A stretch of 64,000 nucleotides of DNA from Lysobacter sp. (GCA_027306995.1 DAHUXS010000003.1:1-64000); one strand, 5' to 3'; counted from the first letter of the stretch, positions 1 to 21,091 are shown. Made by a program: numbers and translations. The notes: generated from the sequence alone by a model not told the origin.

Positions 1-134
1 TGATGCCGGGCGACAACATCAAGATGAAGGTGACGTTGATCAACCCGGTGGCGATGGACGAAGGTCTGCGCTTCGCGATCCGTGAAGGCGGTCGTACCGT
101 CGGTGCCGGCGTCGTCGCCAAGATCATCAAGTAA
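1..134 (+). CDS. tuf: Elongation factor Tu, 3' end only (truncated by window start)
   Basis: First 134 nt are identical to the 3' end of the complete tuf gene at 18578-18711, including the stop codon. Confidence 0.95.
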   Translation, partial: MPGDNIKMKVTLINPVAMDEGLRFAIREGGRTVGAGVVAKIIK

Positions 135-237
135 TCAAGCCGCATCGACGGGCCGCTCGCGCGGCCCCGTCACCGCCGAAGGCGAGCGGAGATGTCCGTT
201 CGCCGTCGTCGTTTAGAGGCATCTCGTTTTACGGTCT

Positions 238-313
<76 letters not shown>

Positions 314-330
314 CTCCGCAGAAGGCAAGC

Positions 331-732
331 GTGAACAGCAAGGTCATCCAGCCCAAGCAAGGCGCATCGAAGTCGGATTCGACTTCCGGTGCGGATATCG
401 CCAAGTACGTCGTCGCCATCCTGTTGGCGGCTGCGGGCGTGTTCGCCTATTACTGGTTCGAAGGCCAGTGGCAGGACTGGCTGCGCGTCGTCGCGGTGGT
501 CGGCGGTCTGGTGCTGGGCGCAATCGTGTTCCTGACCAGCTCCAAGGGTCCGAAGCTGCGCGAGTTCCTGGTCGAGTCGCGCTTCGAACTGCGCAAGGTG
601 GTCTGGCCGAAGCGCCAGGAAGCCATGCGCATGACCTGGATCGTGATTGCAGTGGTCGTGGTGTTCAGCGTGCTGCTGGCCGGATTCGACTGGGGTATCG
701 GTCGTTCGGTCAAGTTGCTGCTGGGTACCTGA
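331..732 (+). CDS. secE: Preprotein translocase subunit SecE (GTG start)
   Basis: Hydrophobic segments plus conserved LREFLVESRFELRKVVWPKRQEAMRMTWIV; upstream of nusG. Confidence 0.93.
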   Translation: MNSKVIQPKQGASKSDSTSGADIAKYVVAILLAAAGVFAYYWFEGQWQDWLRVVAVVGGLVLGAIVFLTSSKGPKLREFLVESRFELRKVVWPKRQEAMRMTWIVIAVVVVFSVLLAGFDWGIGRSVKLLLGT

Positions 733-742
733 GGAGTAGAGA

Positions 743-1321
743 GTGGATAGCGAAACCCAAAACACCCGCTGGTACGTGGTTCACGCCTATTCCGGCTTCG
801 AGAAGTCGGTGGCCCAGGCGCTGCGCGAGCGCATCGTGCGCGCCGAAATGCAGAACCGCTTCGGCGACGTCATCGTCCCGACCGAAGAAGTGGTGGAAAT
901 GCGCTCCGGCCAGAAGCGCCGTTCCGAACGCAAGTTCTTCCCGGGCTACGTGCTGGTGCAGATCGTCACCCACGACGACAACGGCATTCCGCGCATCGAC
1001 AACGAGTCCTGGCACTTGGTGAAGGAAACCCCGCGCGTGCTGGGCTTCATCGGCGGTACCGCCGATCGCCCGCTGCCGATCCGCGACGACGAGGCAGCCG
1101 CCATCCTCAATCGCGTGATGGAAGGCGTCGAGAAGCCGCGTCCGAAGGTGCTGTTCGAGCCGGGCGAGATGGTTCGCGTCACCGAAGGCCCGTTCAACGA
1201 CTTCAACGGCGTGGTCGAAGAGGTCAATTACGAGAAGAGCCGCGTCCGCGTGGCGGTGCTGATCTTCGGCCGTTCGACCCCGGTGGAGCTGGAATTCGGC
1301 CAGGTCGAGAAGGCCAAGTAG
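743..1321 (+). CDS. nusG: Transcription termination/antitermination protein NusG (GTG start)
   Basis: [19 protein letters not shown]-terminus and KOW motif [21 protein letters not shown]. Confidence 0.97.
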   Translation: MDSETQNTRWYVVHAYSGFEKSVAQALRERIVRAEMQNRFGDVIVPTEEVVEMRSGQKRRSERKFFPGYVLVQIVTHDDNGIPRIDNESWHLVKETPRVLGFIGGTADRPLPIRDDEAAAILNRVMEGVEKPRPKVLFEPGEMVRVTEGPFNDFNGVVEEVNYEKSRVRVAVLIFGRSTPVELEFGQVEKAK

Positions 1322-1585
1322 CGCCGCGACTGGCCCCAGTTGCTTGGGTGTTGAGGCCGCCGCAGCGGCCGATAGGCTCCCGGCAGCGTGGTCCACGAGT
1401 CGCACTGAAGTCTGTTATCATATTTGGCTCGCTGCCTTGGGCGCGAGCCACCCGGAAACCCCAGCCGCCTGCCAAGGGCGGCTGTCGGCGTCTGGAAACC
1501 AAGCAAAACGTGAAGCCGGGACGCGTGAATTTCCCGGGCCGATGGGGAGCCTGAGCACCAGGCGCTTGCACCCGGAGAGAGAGAG

Positions 1586-2014
1586 ATGGCAAAGAAAGTC
1601 ATTGGTTACATCAAGCTGCAGGTGAAGGCCGGCCAGGCCAATCCCTCGCCGCCGGTCGGTCCTGCGCTGGGCCAGCGCGGCCTGAACATCATGGAGTTCT
1701 GCAAGGCGTTCAACGCCGCCACGCAGAAGCTCGAGCCGGGTCTGCCGATTCCGGTGGTCATCACCGCCTATTCGGACAAGACCTTCACCTTCGTCACCAA
1801 GACGCCGCCGGCGTCGATCCTGTTGAAGAAGGCCGTGGGCATCCAGTCGGGCTCCAAGCGCCCGAACACCGAGAAGGTGGGCAAGGTGACCCGCAAGCAG
1901 CTGGAAGAGATCGCGAAGGCGAAGGAACCCGATTTGACCGCGGCCGATCTGGACGCGGCAGTACGCACCATCGCGGGTTCGGCCCGTTCGATGGGTCTGA
2001 CGGTGGAGGGCTGA
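1586..2014 (+). CDS. rplK: 50S ribosomal protein L11
   Basis: [39 protein letters not shown]. Confidence 0.98.
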   Translation: MAKKVIGYIKLQVKAGQANPSPPVGPALGQRGLNIMEFCKAFNAATQKLEPGLPIPVVITAYSDKTFTFVTKTPPASILLKKAVGIQSGSKRPNTEKVGKVTRKQLEEIAKAKEPDLTAADLDAAVRTIAGSARSMGLTVEG

Positions 2015-2018
2015 GACC

Positions 2019-2717
2019 ATGGCACTGAACAAGCGACAGAAAGCGATCGCCGCTGCCGTGCAGCCGGGCAAGGCCTACTCGATCGAGGACGCCCTGAAGA
2101 TCGTCAAGGACAACAGCAAGACCAAGTTCGTGGAATCGGTGGACGTGGCCGTGCGCCTCGGCGTCGATGCCCGCAAGTCCGACCAGCAGGTGCGTGGTTC
2201 CACCGTGCTGCCGGCAGGTACCGGCAAGACCGTGCGCGTGGCGGTGTTCGCCCCGGCCGGTGCCAAGGCTGACGAAGCCCTGGCCGCTGGCGCCGATGCC
2301 GTCGGCATGGACGACCTCGCCGAGAAGATGCAGGCCGGCGACCTGAACTACGACGTGGTCATCGCCACGCCGGACGCGATGCGCGTCGTCGGCAAGCTCG
2401 GTACCGTGCTCGGTCCGCGCGGCCTGATGCCGAACCCGAAGGTCGGCACCGTCTCCCCGAACCCGGGCGAAGCGGTGAAGAACGCCAAGGGCGGCCAGGT
2501 GCGTTATCGCACCGACAAGGCCGGCATCATCCACTGCACGATCGGCAAGGCCGACTTCGAAGCGGCGAACCTGAAGACCAACCTCGAGGCACTGCTGCTG
2601 GACCTGATCAAGGCCAAGCCGGCAACCGCCAAGGGCACGTATCTGCAGAAGATCGCGATCAGCTCGACGATGGGCCCCGGCGTGACCGTGGACCAGTCCT
2701 CGCTGGCCCTGAAGTAA
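2019..2717 (+). CDS. rplA: 50S ribosomal protein L1
   Basis: [17 protein letters not shown] signature; follows rplK. Confidence 0.98.
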   Translation: MALNKRQKAIAAAVQPGKAYSIEDALKIVKDNSKTKFVESVDVAVRLGVDARKSDQQVRGSTVLPAGTGKTVRVAVFAPAGAKADEALAAGADAVGMDDLAEKMQAGDLNYDVVIATPDAMRVVGKLGTVLGPRGLMPNPKVGTVSPNPGEAVKNAKGGQVRYRTDKAGIIHCTIGKADFEAANLKTNLEALLLDLIKAKPATAKGTYLQKIAISSTMGPGVTVDQSSLALK

Positions 2718-2779
2718 TTCGCAATGCCCGGTGCGGCTTCATCGCCGCATCGGTGTTCCAAATTTTGAAGGCAGCGCAT

Positions 2780-3072
2780 CGGTTCATCGGTGCGGGCCAT
2801 CAAAGACCGCAGGTGCGGTCAGCGCAGATCGGCGACGGGCAAGGAGGCTCGGCATGGCACGGAATCGCCGTCGATCGAAGCGGGGCTGCTTAATCCGGGT
2901 TCGCAAGGACCGGCCTGCGTAGATGGATGCCCTTCCGAGTGTTTCAGGGGTTCGCCCCCGGATCAGAAAGAAGTCGGCACCAAGGAATGCGCAAGCATTC
3001 CCGGCGTCAGGAAGATGCCGCCAGGACCGCGAACGGCCGGAGCCGCGAGCGGAATTCAATACGGAGGAGTGC
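2780..3072 (+). promoter_or_regulatory. Putative L10-leader-type regulatory region upstream of rplJ
   Basis: 356 nt gap between rplA and rplJ; contains CCTGCGTAGATGG, resembling the conserved segment of proteobacterial L10 leaders, and local hairpins such as ACCGC-AGGT-GCGGT. Confidence 0.45.
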
Positions 3073-3073
3073 A

Positions 3074-3613
3074 ATGGCTCTTAATCTGACGCAGAAGAAA
3101 GATGTCGTCGCCGAAGTGGCGGAAGTCGCCGCGAAGGCACACTCCTTGATCGCAGCCGAATACGCAGGCACCACGGTCGGACAAATGACCGCGATGCGCA
3201 AGAAGGCCCGCGAAACCGGTGTGTACTTGAAGGTTGTCAAGAACACGCTGGCCGCGCGCGCCGTCGACGGCACGGAATTCGAGGTCGCCAAGAACGATCT
3301 CGTCGGTCCGCTGCTGTATGCGTTCTCGACCGAGGAGCCCGGCGCTGCCGGTCGCCTGATCAAGGAATTCGCCAAGGGCAACGACAAGCTGCAACCGAAA
3401 CTCGTGGTGGTTGGCGGGCAACAGTACCCGGCTTCCCACGTCGAAGTGCTGGCCTCGCTGCCGACCCTCGAGCAGGCGCTGGGCATGCTCGCCCGCGTGC
3501 TGGCCGAGCCGGCGACGATGTTCGCGCGTGCGGTCAAGGCGGTGGCCGATCAGCAGGGTGGCGGCGAAGCCGCGCCGGCGGTCGAAGCCGAACCCGTCGC
3601 TGAACCGGCGTGA
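3074..3613 (+). CDS. rplJ: 50S ribosomal protein L10
   Basis: [66 protein letters not shown] at 3074 preceded by GGAGG. Confidence 0.97.
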   Translation: MALNLTQKKDVVAEVAEVAAKAHSLIAAEYAGTTVGQMTAMRKKARETGVYLKVVKNTLAARAVDGTEFEVAKNDLVGPLLYAFSTEEPGAAGRLIKEFAKGNDKLQPKLVVVGGQQYPASHVEVLASLPTLEQALGMLARVLAEPATMFARAVKAVADQQGGGEAAPAVEAEPVAEPA

Positions 3614-3673
3614 TTCGACGATTTGAATCCACGAAATCGAACCCACATCTGAAACATTACCAAGGACACTGAA

Positions 3674-4045
3674 ATGTCTCTTTCCAACGAACAGATCGTC
3701 GACGCGATCGCCGGCAAGACCCTGATGGAAGTGATGGACCTGGTCAAGGCCATCGAAGAAAAGTTCGGCGTGACCGCCGCTGCCCCCGTGATGGTGGCTG
3801 GCCCGGCCGCTGGCGCTGCCGCCCCGGTTGAAGAGCAGACGGAATTCACCGTCACCCTGAAGACCGCCGGCGACAAGAAGGTCGAAGTGATCAAGGCCGT
3901 CCGCGCCATCACCGGCCTGGGCCTGAAGGAAGCGAAGGACCTGACCGAAGCCGGTGGCGTGGTCAAGGAAGGCGTGTCGAAGGACGACGCCGCCAAGATG
4001 AAGAAGGACCTCGAGGCCGCTGGCGCGACCGTCGAAGTCAAGTAA
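3674..4045 (+). CDS. rplL: 50S ribosomal protein L7/L12
   Basis: Typical N-terminal domain, Ala/Val hinge and C-terminal domain [18 protein letters not shown]. Confidence 0.98.
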   Translation: MSLSNEQIVDAIAGKTLMEVMDLVKAIEEKFGVTAAAPVMVAGPAAGAAAPVEEQTEFTVTLKTAGDKKVEVIKAVRAITGLGLKEAKDLTEAGGVVKEGVSKDDAAKMKKDLEAAGATVEVK

Positions 4046-4080
4046 TTGCTGCACCGTCGCCAGTCCACCGGCGACACCTG

Positions 4081-4119
4081 AAGGCTGGGAGCGAATGCTC
4101 CCGGCCTTTCGGGCTTTTT
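4081..4119 (+). terminator. Attenuator-like hairpin between rplL and rpoB
   Basis: AAGGCTGGGAGC-GAAT-GCTCCCGGCCTT stem (one G:U) followed by TCGGGCTTTTT. Confidence 0.65.
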
Positions 4120-4163
4120 GAAACATGTAATTCGCAACAGGCAACACCGCAATACGCAGCAAC

Positions 4164-4216
4164 TTGGAAGTGGTAACAGAGGGCGTGCTGGTGCCGGCAA
4201 TACCAGCGACTTCCAA
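4164..4216 (+). other. Long irregular hairpin upstream of rpoB, candidate RNase III processing site
   Basis: TTGGAAGT (4164-4171) pairs with ACTTCCAA (4209-4216), with inner GCTGGT/ACCAGC pairing. Confidence 0.45.
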
Positions 4217-4328
4217 CTGGCAGCGCGCCGATCCTTTCCGGATTCGTTTCGGGATGGAGACGGCATTCCCTGACAGTTCCCCGCGGCGCAAGGCCCCGGG
4301 GGCCCCCATATGAAGGCGAACGAAGACC

Positions 4329-8498
<4,170 letters not shown>

Positions 8499-8579
8499 GG
8501 CGACACGCGAACGCAGCGGCATGACGTCGCTGCGTTCCGGACCACCCCCATTGCCATCCAGTCTCCCGGAGAGAATCAA

Positions 8580-12827
<4,248 letters not shown>

Positions 12828-12850
12828 ACCGGGGCGTCATTGCTGGATGG

Positions 12851-12876
12851 AAAAAGGCGCCTTCGGGCGCCTTTTT
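12851..12876 (+). terminator. Rho-independent terminator after rpoC
   Basis: AAAAAGGCGCC-TTCG-GGCGCCTTTTT followed by CTTG. Confidence 0.9.
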
Positions 12877-12952
12877 CTTGCCGCGTTGAGCACGGCGCGC
12901 CGACGCAATCGATTTCGTGCACCCCGCGCATCGCCTGTAGGACAATCACGCC

Positions 12953-13915
12953 ATGCCTACGACCCAAGACCACGTGATCGCCATTCCGGACACGCAAGAC
13001 GAAGCCGCGCGTCAACGGGCGCTGGATGCCTATCACGCGGTCGACAGCCTGGCGGAGGCCGCCTACGACGACATCGTTCGCGTGGCCGCCGCGGTCTGCA
13101 ACACGCCGACTGCGCTGGTCACCCTGATCGACCGCAACCGCCAGTGGTTCAAGGCACGACTGGGTTTCGACGAAGCCCAGACACCACGCAACGTGGCGGT
13201 CTGCGACCACGCCATCCGTACGCCAGGTCAGCTGCTCGAAGTGCCCGACCTGCATGCGGACCCGAGATTTGCCACGAATCCTTATGTGGATGGCCGCTTG
13301 GGCGCTGCACGCTTCTATGCCGGAGCACCATTGGTCACTGCGGAAGGCGCCGCCATCGGTACGGTATGCGTCGTGGACGAACATCCGCGCGCGCTGTCCG
13401 GGCTACAGCGCGACGCACTGGCGGCGTTGGCGCGCCTGACCATCGCTTTGCTGGATGGTCGTGTTCGCGACCGCATACTGGCGCATGAGAGCTTCATTGC
13501 TGCCGCCGCGCCCGCAGTTGGCGAAACGTCAGCGCCCCCGCCGGGTTACACCTTGGCGCTGGTGGAGCTGCAGGACCACGCAGGCGTCGTGGCGCGACTG
13601 GGGGAGCGAACCACGGAGAAGTTGCTGTTGCAACTGGAGGAAGTGTTCGGGCAATGCGTGGATGCATCGTCGGGCGATGCAATCAACCGCTCCGGCGGCA
13701 ACGTGGAGTACGTGATCGTGCTGCATGGCGCAGGCGCCGACGCCACGCTCGCCCGGCTCCGTGAGGTGGCGGCAAGCGAAGGGCGGACGCATGGGATACG
13801 CCTCCTGGTGGCGACAGCCGCCACGGCCCAAGGCGATGAGTCGCCGCATGCGGTCTTCCTGCGTGCGGAAGAAGACCTGCTGGACCAGAAGCAGTCGCAG
13901 GACCTGGCGGCATGA
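12953..13915 (+). CDS. GAF-domain protein with C-terminal degenerate GGDEF-like region
   Basis: GAF pattern (LVTLIDRNRQWFKARLGFDEAQTPRNVAVCDHAI...AGAPLVTAEGAAIGTVCVVDEHPR); C-terminal half has RSGGNVEYVIVL where GGDEF domains have R-GGDEF. Confidence 0.75.
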   Translation: MPTTQDHVIAIPDTQDEAARQRALDAYHAVDSLAEAAYDDIVRVAAAVCNTPTALVTLIDRNRQWFKARLGFDEAQTPRNVAVCDHAIRTPGQLLEVPDLHADPRFATNPYVDGRLGAARFYAGAPLVTAEGAAIGTVCVVDEHPRALSGLQRDALAALARLTIALLDGRVRDRILAHESFIAAAAPAVGETSAPPPGYTLALVELQDHAGVVARLGERTTEKLLLQLEEVFGQCVDASSGDAINRSGGNVEYVIVLHGAGADATLARLREVAASEGRTHGIRLLVATAATAQGDESPHAVFLRAEEDLLDQKQSQDLAA

Positions 13916-13991
13916 GGTTGGCCCCGGTCTGAGGGTCGCCATCATCTGGACCCGTCTGCCGGGTAGATCAGAAGGTCGGGCCGCTCCTTTC

Positions 13992-14020
13992 TTGCAATAA
14001 AGGGCAGGCTGGCCTACAAT
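13992..14020 (+). promoter_or_regulatory. Putative sigma70 promoter (distal) for the rpsL operon
   Basis: TTGCAA - 17 nt - TACAAT. Confidence 0.55.
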
Positions 14021-14173
14021 TCGCCCCGCAATTGATGGCCTAGGCCATCCAGATCACCAAATGAGGATGCAGGAAGCGCCTCGTGTTGGGCCCCAGGATG
14101 GGCGGGATCGCAGATTGACTGGAGTCGGGCGCCCCTCGGGGATGGCCGGTCCGGTTACTCGGTATGGCCTCGT

Positions 14174-14203
14174 TTGACCGAAAGGTCGAGTGCGGGCTAT
14201 ACT
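14174..14203 (+). promoter_or_regulatory. Putative sigma70 promoter (proximal) for the rpsL operon
   Basis: TTGACC - 18 nt - TATACT. Confidence 0.55.
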
Positions 14204-14284
14204 TTTTCGTCTCAGCTGGCCGGATTGTCTCAATTCGGCCTGCTTCGTTTCCAAATGGGCTCCGGCCTACCAATAGAGCGTCTA

Positions 14285-14659
<375 letters not shown>

Positions 14660-14724
14660 TCTCCCTAATCGTGTAGATCACGGCGCCACGTGCGCCGCCT
14701 GACCAGAACAACAAGAAGAACATC

Positions 14725-15192
14725 ATGTCCCGCAAAGCAGCAGCCCCCCAACGCAATGTTCTGCCCGACCCGAAGCACGGCAGCGAAACCATCGCCCGCT
14801 TCATCAACATGGTCATGCAGAGCGGCAAGAAGTCCATCGCCGAAAAGATCGTCTACGGCGCCATGGACGTGATTGGCGAGAAGAACCCGAACTCGCTGGA
14901 ACTGGTCGAAAAGGCCCTGGGCAACGTCGCCCCGACGGTGGAAGTGAAGTCCCGCCGCGTCGGTGGTGCGACCTACCAGGTGCCGGTCGAAGTCCGCGCG
15001 TCGCGCCGCATGGCGCTGGCAATGCGCTGGCTGATCGAGTCCGCGCGCAAGCGTGGTGAAAACTCGATGCCGCGCAAGCTCGCCGCCGAACTGCTCGACG
15101 CTTCCGAAAACCGCGGTGGCGCCGTCAAGAAGCGCGAAGAAACGCACCGCATGGCGGAAGCCAACCGCGCCTTCGCGCACTTCCGCTGGTAA
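14725..15192 (+). CDS. rpsG: 30S ribosomal protein S7
   Basis: [48 protein letters not shown]. Confidence 0.98.
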   Translation: MSRKAAAPQRNVLPDPKHGSETIARFINMVMQSGKKSIAEKIVYGAMDVIGEKNPNSLELVEKALGNVAPTVEVKSRRVGGATYQVPVEVRASRRMALAMRWLIESARKRGENSMPRKLAAELLDASENRGGAVKKREETHRMAEANRAFAHFRW

Positions 15193-15356
15193 TCGTCACG
15201 GGCGCCGGGAACGGCGTCCGGCCGTGGCGGATTTCCTCCGCCGCCGCGTCACGAATGGATTTCTTCCCGTTCGTGGATTCATCCGGAGGCCGCCCCACAG
15301 GGCGGCGTCTGGCCATCTAAAGGCCTGGTTTCAGGCAGCCAAAAAGAGAGATCACC

Positions 15357-17474
15357 GTGGCACGCACCACTCCCATCGAGCGTTACCGCAATTTCGGCAT
15401 CATGGCGCATATCGACGCCGGCAAGACGACCACGTCCGAGCGCATCCTGTTCTACACCGGCAAGAGCCACAAGATCGGTGAAGTGCACGAAGGCGCCGCC
15501 ACGATGGACTGGATGGAGCAGGAGCAGGAACGCGGCATCACCATCACCTCCGCCGCCACTACGGCGTTCTGGAAGGGCATGGACGGCACGCTCCCCGAAC
15601 ACCGCTTCAACATCATCGACACCCCCGGGCACGTCGACTTCACCATCGAAGTCGAGCGTTCGCTGCGCGTGCTCGACGGCGCGGTGTTCGTGCTGTGCTC
15701 GGTCGGTGGCGTGCAGCCGCAGTCCGAGACGGTGTGGCGCCAGGCCAACAAGTACTCCGTGCCGCGCATGGCGTTCGTCAACAAGATGGACCGCACCGGC
15801 GCCAACTTCGACAAGGTCGTCGAGCAGCTGAAGTCGCGTCTCGGCGCCTACGCCGTGCCGATGCAGTTGCCGATCGGTGCTGAAGACGGCTTCGAAGGCG
15901 TGGTCGACCTGCTCAAGATGAAGGCCATCCATTGGGATGTGGCTTCGCAGGGCATGAAGTTCGAATACCGTGACATCCCGGCCGACCTCCAGGAGAAGGC
16001 CGAGGGCGCGCGCGCGTTCATGATCGAAGCCGCCGCCGAAGCCAACGAAACGCTGATGGACAAGTACCTCAGCGACGGCGACTTGTCGGAAGCCGACATC
16101 ATCGCCGGCCTGCGCGAGCGCACCCTGAAGGTGGAAATCGTGCCGGTGTTCTGCGGCTCGGCGTTCAAGAACAAGGGCGTGCAGGCCATGCTCGACGGCG
16201 TCATCAACCTGCTGCCGTCGCCGGCAGACCGTCCGCCGGTGCAGGGCATCGACGAAGACGAGAAGGAAGATCACCGCAACGCCGACGACAACGCACCGTT
16301 CTCGGCGCTGGCGTTCAAGATCATGACGGACCCGTTCGTGGGTTCGCTGACGTTCTTCCGCGTCTACTCGGGCACGCTCAACTCCGGCGACCAGGTCTAC
16401 AACCCGGTCAAGTCGAAGAAGGAGCGCATCGGCCGCATCCTGCAGATGCACTCGAACCAGCGCGACGAAATCAAGGAAGTGCGCGCCGGTGACATCGCCG
16501 CGGCGGTGGGTCTGAAGGACGTCACCACCGGTGACACGCTGTGCGCGCAGGACCACGTCATCACCCTGGAACGCATGACGTTCCCGGAGCCGGTGATCTC
16601 GATGGCGGTCGAGCCGAAGACCAAATCGGATCAGGAAAAGATGGGTATTGCCCTGGGCCGCCTGGCGCAGGAAGATCCGTCGTTCCGCGTGCGTACCGAC
16701 GAGGAATCCGGCCAGACCATCATCTCGGGCATGGGCGAGCTGCACCTCGACATCATCGTCGACCGCATGAAGCGCGAGTTCAACGTCGAAGCCAACGTCG
16801 GCAAGCCGCAGGTGGCTTATCGCGAAACCATCCGCAAGTCGGACGTGAAGAGCGATTACAAGCACGCCAAGCAGTCGGGCGGTAAGGGCCAGTACGGTCA
16901 CGTCGTGATCGAGCTGTCGCCGATGACCGAAGCCGATCGCGCCAATCCGGACGTCGAGAACGATTTCCTGTTCATCAACGACATCACCGGCGGCGTGATC
17001 CCGAAGGAATTCATCCCGGCGGTCGAGAAGGGCATGCGCGAAACCATCACCAGCGGCCCGCTCGCGGGCTTCCCGGTGGTGAACGTCAAGGCCAAACTGG
17101 TGTTCGGTTCGTACCACGACGTCGACTCCTCGGAAATGGCGTTCAAGCTCGCCGCTTCGATGGCGTTCAAGGAAGGTTTCCGCAAGGCCGATCCGGTCCT
17201 GCTGGAGCCGATGATGAAGGTCGAAATCGTGACGCCGGAAGATTACGTCGGTGACGTCATGGGCGACGTCAGCCGTCGTCGCGGCCTGCTGCAGGGTCAG
17301 GACGAAAGCCCGTCCGGCAAGATCATCAACGCCGTGGTGCCGCTGGGCGAAATGTTCGGCTACGCGACCTCGCTGCGTTCGATGTCGCAGGGTCGCGCGA
17401 CCTTCTCGATGGAGTTCGATCACTACGCCGAGGCGCCGAACAACATCGCCGAAGCCGTGATGAAGAAGGCCTAA
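15357..17474 (+). CDS. fusA: Elongation factor G
   Basis: 705 aa; GTPase motifs [21 protein letters not shown]. Confidence 0.98.
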   Translation: MARTTPIERYRNFGIMAHIDAGKTTTSERILFYTGKSHKIGEVHEGAATMDWMEQEQERGITITSAATTAFWKGMDGTLPEHRFNIIDTPGHVDFTIEVERSLRVLDGAVFVLCSVGGVQPQSETVWRQANKYSVPRMAFVNKMDRTGANFDKVVEQLKSRLGAYAVPMQLPIGAEDGFEGVVDLLKMKAIHWDVASQGMKFEYRDIPADLQEKAEGARAFMIEAAAEANETLMDKYLSDGDLSEADIIAGLRERTLKVEIVPVFCGSAFKNKGVQAMLDGVINLLPSPADRPPVQGIDEDEKEDHRNADDNAPFSALAFKIMTDPFVGSLTFFRVYSGTLNSGDQVYNPVKSKKERIGRILQMHSNQRDEIKEVRAGDIAAAVGLKDVTTGDTLCAQDHVITLERMTFPEPVISMAVEPKTKSDQEKMGIALGRLAQEDPSFRVRTDEESGQTIISGMGELHLDIIVDRMKREFNVEANVGKPQVAYRETIRKSDVKSDYKHAKQSGGKGQYGHVVIELSPMTEADRANPDVENDFLFINDITGGVIPKEFIPAVEKGMRETITSGPLAGFPVVNVKAKLVFGSYHDVDSSEMAFKLAASMAFKEGFRKADPVLLEPMMKVEIVTPEDYVGDVMGDVSRRRGLLQGQDESPSGKIINAVVPLGEMFGYATSLRSMSQGRATFSMEFDHYAEAPNNIAEAVMKKA

Positions 17475-17520
17475 GGCCTGGTCCCCCAATCAGAATTCAG
17501 AATTTACAGAGGTAAGAGAA

Positions 17521-18711
<1,191 letters not shown>

Positions 18712-18855
18712 TCGAGGCCACGCCTGGAAGCCGCGATATTCGCGGCTTCCGTGGCCGAAGATTGGCGAGGCAGGATGCCGAGCGTTGCCTGCCTTGGCAG
18801 GACGCCGGTAGCCGGGCGGCACAGAACCGGCCCCATTTATTTTTGGGGTCGGGGC

Positions 18856-18885
18856 TTGCAAAGGCCATTCTGTACCCGCTAGAAT
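18856..18885 (+). promoter_or_regulatory. Putative sigma70 promoter for the S10 operon
   Basis: TTGCAA - 18 nt - TAGAAT, about 320 nt upstream of rpsJ. Confidence 0.6.
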
Positions 18886-19030
18886 GTAAGACCACTTGCG
18901 GATTCGGCATTCGTGCCGGGCAGGTGACAGCGAAAAGAGGGGCAAGGATTGCACCTCGTATTCGCCGGACAGGGATCATGTCGTGGGCGGGCGGCCATTG
19001 GGTCGTAGCCGACGTATTGTTTTCCGTCTG

Positions 19031-19064
19031 GGCGGGCCGGGTGACCGGGCCGCCTTTGTGTTTT
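19031..19064 (+). promoter_or_regulatory. Putative attenuator hairpin in S10 operon leader
   Basis: GGCGGGCCGG-GTGA-CCGGGCCGCC (one mismatch) followed by TTTGTGTTTT. Confidence 0.5.
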
Positions 19065-19205
19065 CAGGATGTTTCATTGGAATCCCGATACTGCCGGACC
19101 CTGGCCGCCGACGTGAGTCGCGGCAAGCCCGGAAAGTCGGGGCCCCTCGCGGTTCGGCCCACCTAGCGGCCGGCCGTTGCTCTTTCAACCAAAGGAATTC
19201 CCGCC

Positions 19206-19517
19206 ATGGCGGACCAGAAGATCCGAATTCGGCTCAAGGCTTTCGATCATCGCCTGATCGATCGTTCCACGAGCGAAATCGTCGAGACGGCCAAGCGGAC
19301 CGGCGCGCAAGTGCGCGGCCCGATCCCGCTGCCGACCAAGCTCGAGCGTTACACCATTCTCACGTCGCCGCATGCCGACAAGGATGCGCGTGACCAGTAC
19401 GAGACCCGCACGCACAAGCGCGTGCTCGACATCGTCGACCCCAACGACAAGACCGTGGACGCGCTGATGAAGCTCGAACTCGCGGCTGGCGTTGACGTCC
19501 AGATCAAGTTGGCCTGA
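19206..19517 (+). CDS. rpsJ: 30S ribosomal protein S10
   Basis: [44 protein letters not shown]. Confidence 0.98.
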   Translation: MADQKIRIRLKAFDHRLIDRSTSEIVETAKRTGAQVRGPIPLPTKLERYTILTSPHADKDARDQYETRTHKRVLDIVDPNDKTVDALMKLELAAGVDVQIKLA

Positions 19518-19528
19518 GGAGACCGAGA

Positions 19529-20185
19529 ATGAGCGCGAAAGTGCACCAGCTCGGTATCGTCGGCCGCAAGGCCGGCATGACCCGTCTGTTCACCGAAGAT
19601 GGCAAGTCCATCCCGGTGACCCTGATCGAGGCCACGCCGAACCGCATCACCCAGGTCAAGACCGTCGAAGTCGACGGCTACTCGGCCATCCAGGTCACCG
19701 CCGGCGTCAAGCGCGCTGCGTTGATCAACAAGACCGGCGCCGGCCACTACGGCAAGGCCAAGGTCGAAGCCGGTCGCGGCCTGTGGGAATTCCGCGTGGC
19801 CGACGACAAGATCGCCGATTTCGCCGTTGGCGGTGAAGTCAAGGCCGACATCTTCAGCGAAGGCCAGATCGTCGATGTCCAGGGCGTGACCAAGGGCAAG
19901 GGCTTCCAGGGCACGATCAAGCGCTGGAACTTCCGCATGGGCGACGCCACCCACGGTAACTCGCTGTCGCATCGCGCCCCCGGTTCGATCGGTCAGCGCC
20001 AGACGCCGGGTCGCGTGTTCCCGGGCAAGAAGATGTCCGGCCACATGGGTGCCGAAACCCAGACCACGCAGAACCTCAAGGTCGTCAAGGTCGACGCCGA
20101 GCGCGGCCTGATCGCCGTGCGTGGCGCGGTTCCGGGTGCTCCGGGCGGCGACGTCATCGTGCGTCCGACGAGCAAGGGAGTCTGA
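19529..20185 (+). CDS. rplC: 50S ribosomal protein L3
   Basis: [39 protein letters not shown]10 operon order. Confidence 0.98.
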   Translation: MSAKVHQLGIVGRKAGMTRLFTEDGKSIPVTLIEATPNRITQVKTVEVDGYSAIQVTAGVKRAALINKTGAGHYGKAKVEAGRGLWEFRVADDKIADFAVGGEVKADIFSEGQIVDVQGVTKGKGFQGTIKRWNFRMGDATHGNSLSHRAPGSIGQRQTPGRVFPGKKMSGHMGAETQTTQNLKVVKVDAERGLIAVRGAVPGAPGGDVIVRPTSKGV

Positions 20186-20187
20186 GC

Positions 20188-20790
20188 ATGGAACTGACCA
20201 ACATCAGCGGCAAGAAAGTGTCGGTTTCCGACGCGATCTTCGGCCGTGAATTCAACGCGGACCTGGTTTCCCAGGTCGTCACTGCGTATCGCAACGCCGG
20301 CCGTTCCGGCACCAAGGCGCAGAAGACGCGCTCGGAAGTCAACGGCACCACCAAGAAGTCGAAGAAGCAGAAGGGTGGCGGTGCACGTCACGGCGCCCTG
20401 ACCGCTCCGATCTTCGTCGGTGGTGGCGTGACCTTCGCGGCCAAGCCGCGCAGCTTCGAGCAGAAGGTCAACCGCAAGATGTATCGCGCGGCGATGGCTT
20501 CGATCCTGTCGGAGCTGAACCGTCAGGAACGCCTGGTCGTCGTCGATGCGTTCGACGTCGATGCGCCGAAGACCCAGGGTCTGGTCGGCAAGCTGGCCGA
20601 ACTGAAGGCCGGCAAGCGTCCGCTGCTGGTCGTCGAAGACGCCAGCGAGAACCTGTACCTGGCCGCCCGCAACATCCCGTACGTGGAAGTGCGTGACGTG
20701 CAGGGCCTGGATCCGGTGTCGCTGGTCGCGTCCGACACGGTCGTGATGACTGCCGACGCGGTCAAGAAGATCGAGGAGTGGCTGGCATGA
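20188..20790 (+). CDS. rplD: 50S ribosomal protein L4
   Basis: [43 protein letters not shown]. Confidence 0.98.
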   Translation: MELTNISGKKVSVSDAIFGREFNADLVSQVVTAYRNAGRSGTKAQKTRSEVNGTTKKSKKQKGGGARHGALTAPIFVGGGVTFAAKPRSFEQKVNRKMYRAAMASILSELNRQERLVVVDAFDVDAPKTQGLVGKLAELKAGKRPLLVVEDASENLYLAARNIPYVEVRDVQGLDPVSLVASDTVVMTADAVKKIEEWLA

Positions 20791-21080
20791 GCCTCAATGT
20801 GTATTCCGTGATTCGTGCACCGCGCGTGTCTGAAAAGACCGCCCGCCTGCAGGAAGTCTCCAACCAGTACGTCTTTGAAGTCGCGAAGGACGCCACCAAG
20901 GCCGACGTGAAGGCCGCCGTGGAAGAAATCTTCGAAGTGAAGGTCGCTGCCGTGAACGTCGTGAACGTGAAGGGCAAGGTCAAGGCTTTCAAGAACCGCA
21001 CCGGCCGCCGTGGCGACTGGCGCAAGGCGTACGTGACCCTCGCTGATGGCCAAGCCATCGACGTGACGGCCAAGGCCTGA
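20787..21080 (+). CDS. rplW: 50S ribosomal protein L23
   Basis: [42 protein letters not shown]; overlaps the rplD end by 4 nt. Confidence 0.96.
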   Translation: MSLNVYSVIRAPRVSEKTARLQEVSNQYVFEVAKDATKADVKAAVEEIFEVKVAAVNVVNVKGKVKAFKNRTGRRGDWRKAYVTLADGQAIDVTAKA

Positions 21081-21091
21081 GGAAAACGACC

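Noticed and set aside
15279-17489. 736-aa minus-strand ORF opposite fusA
   Set aside because: Same antisense codon-bias artefact; composition HRDLV-rich and no domain
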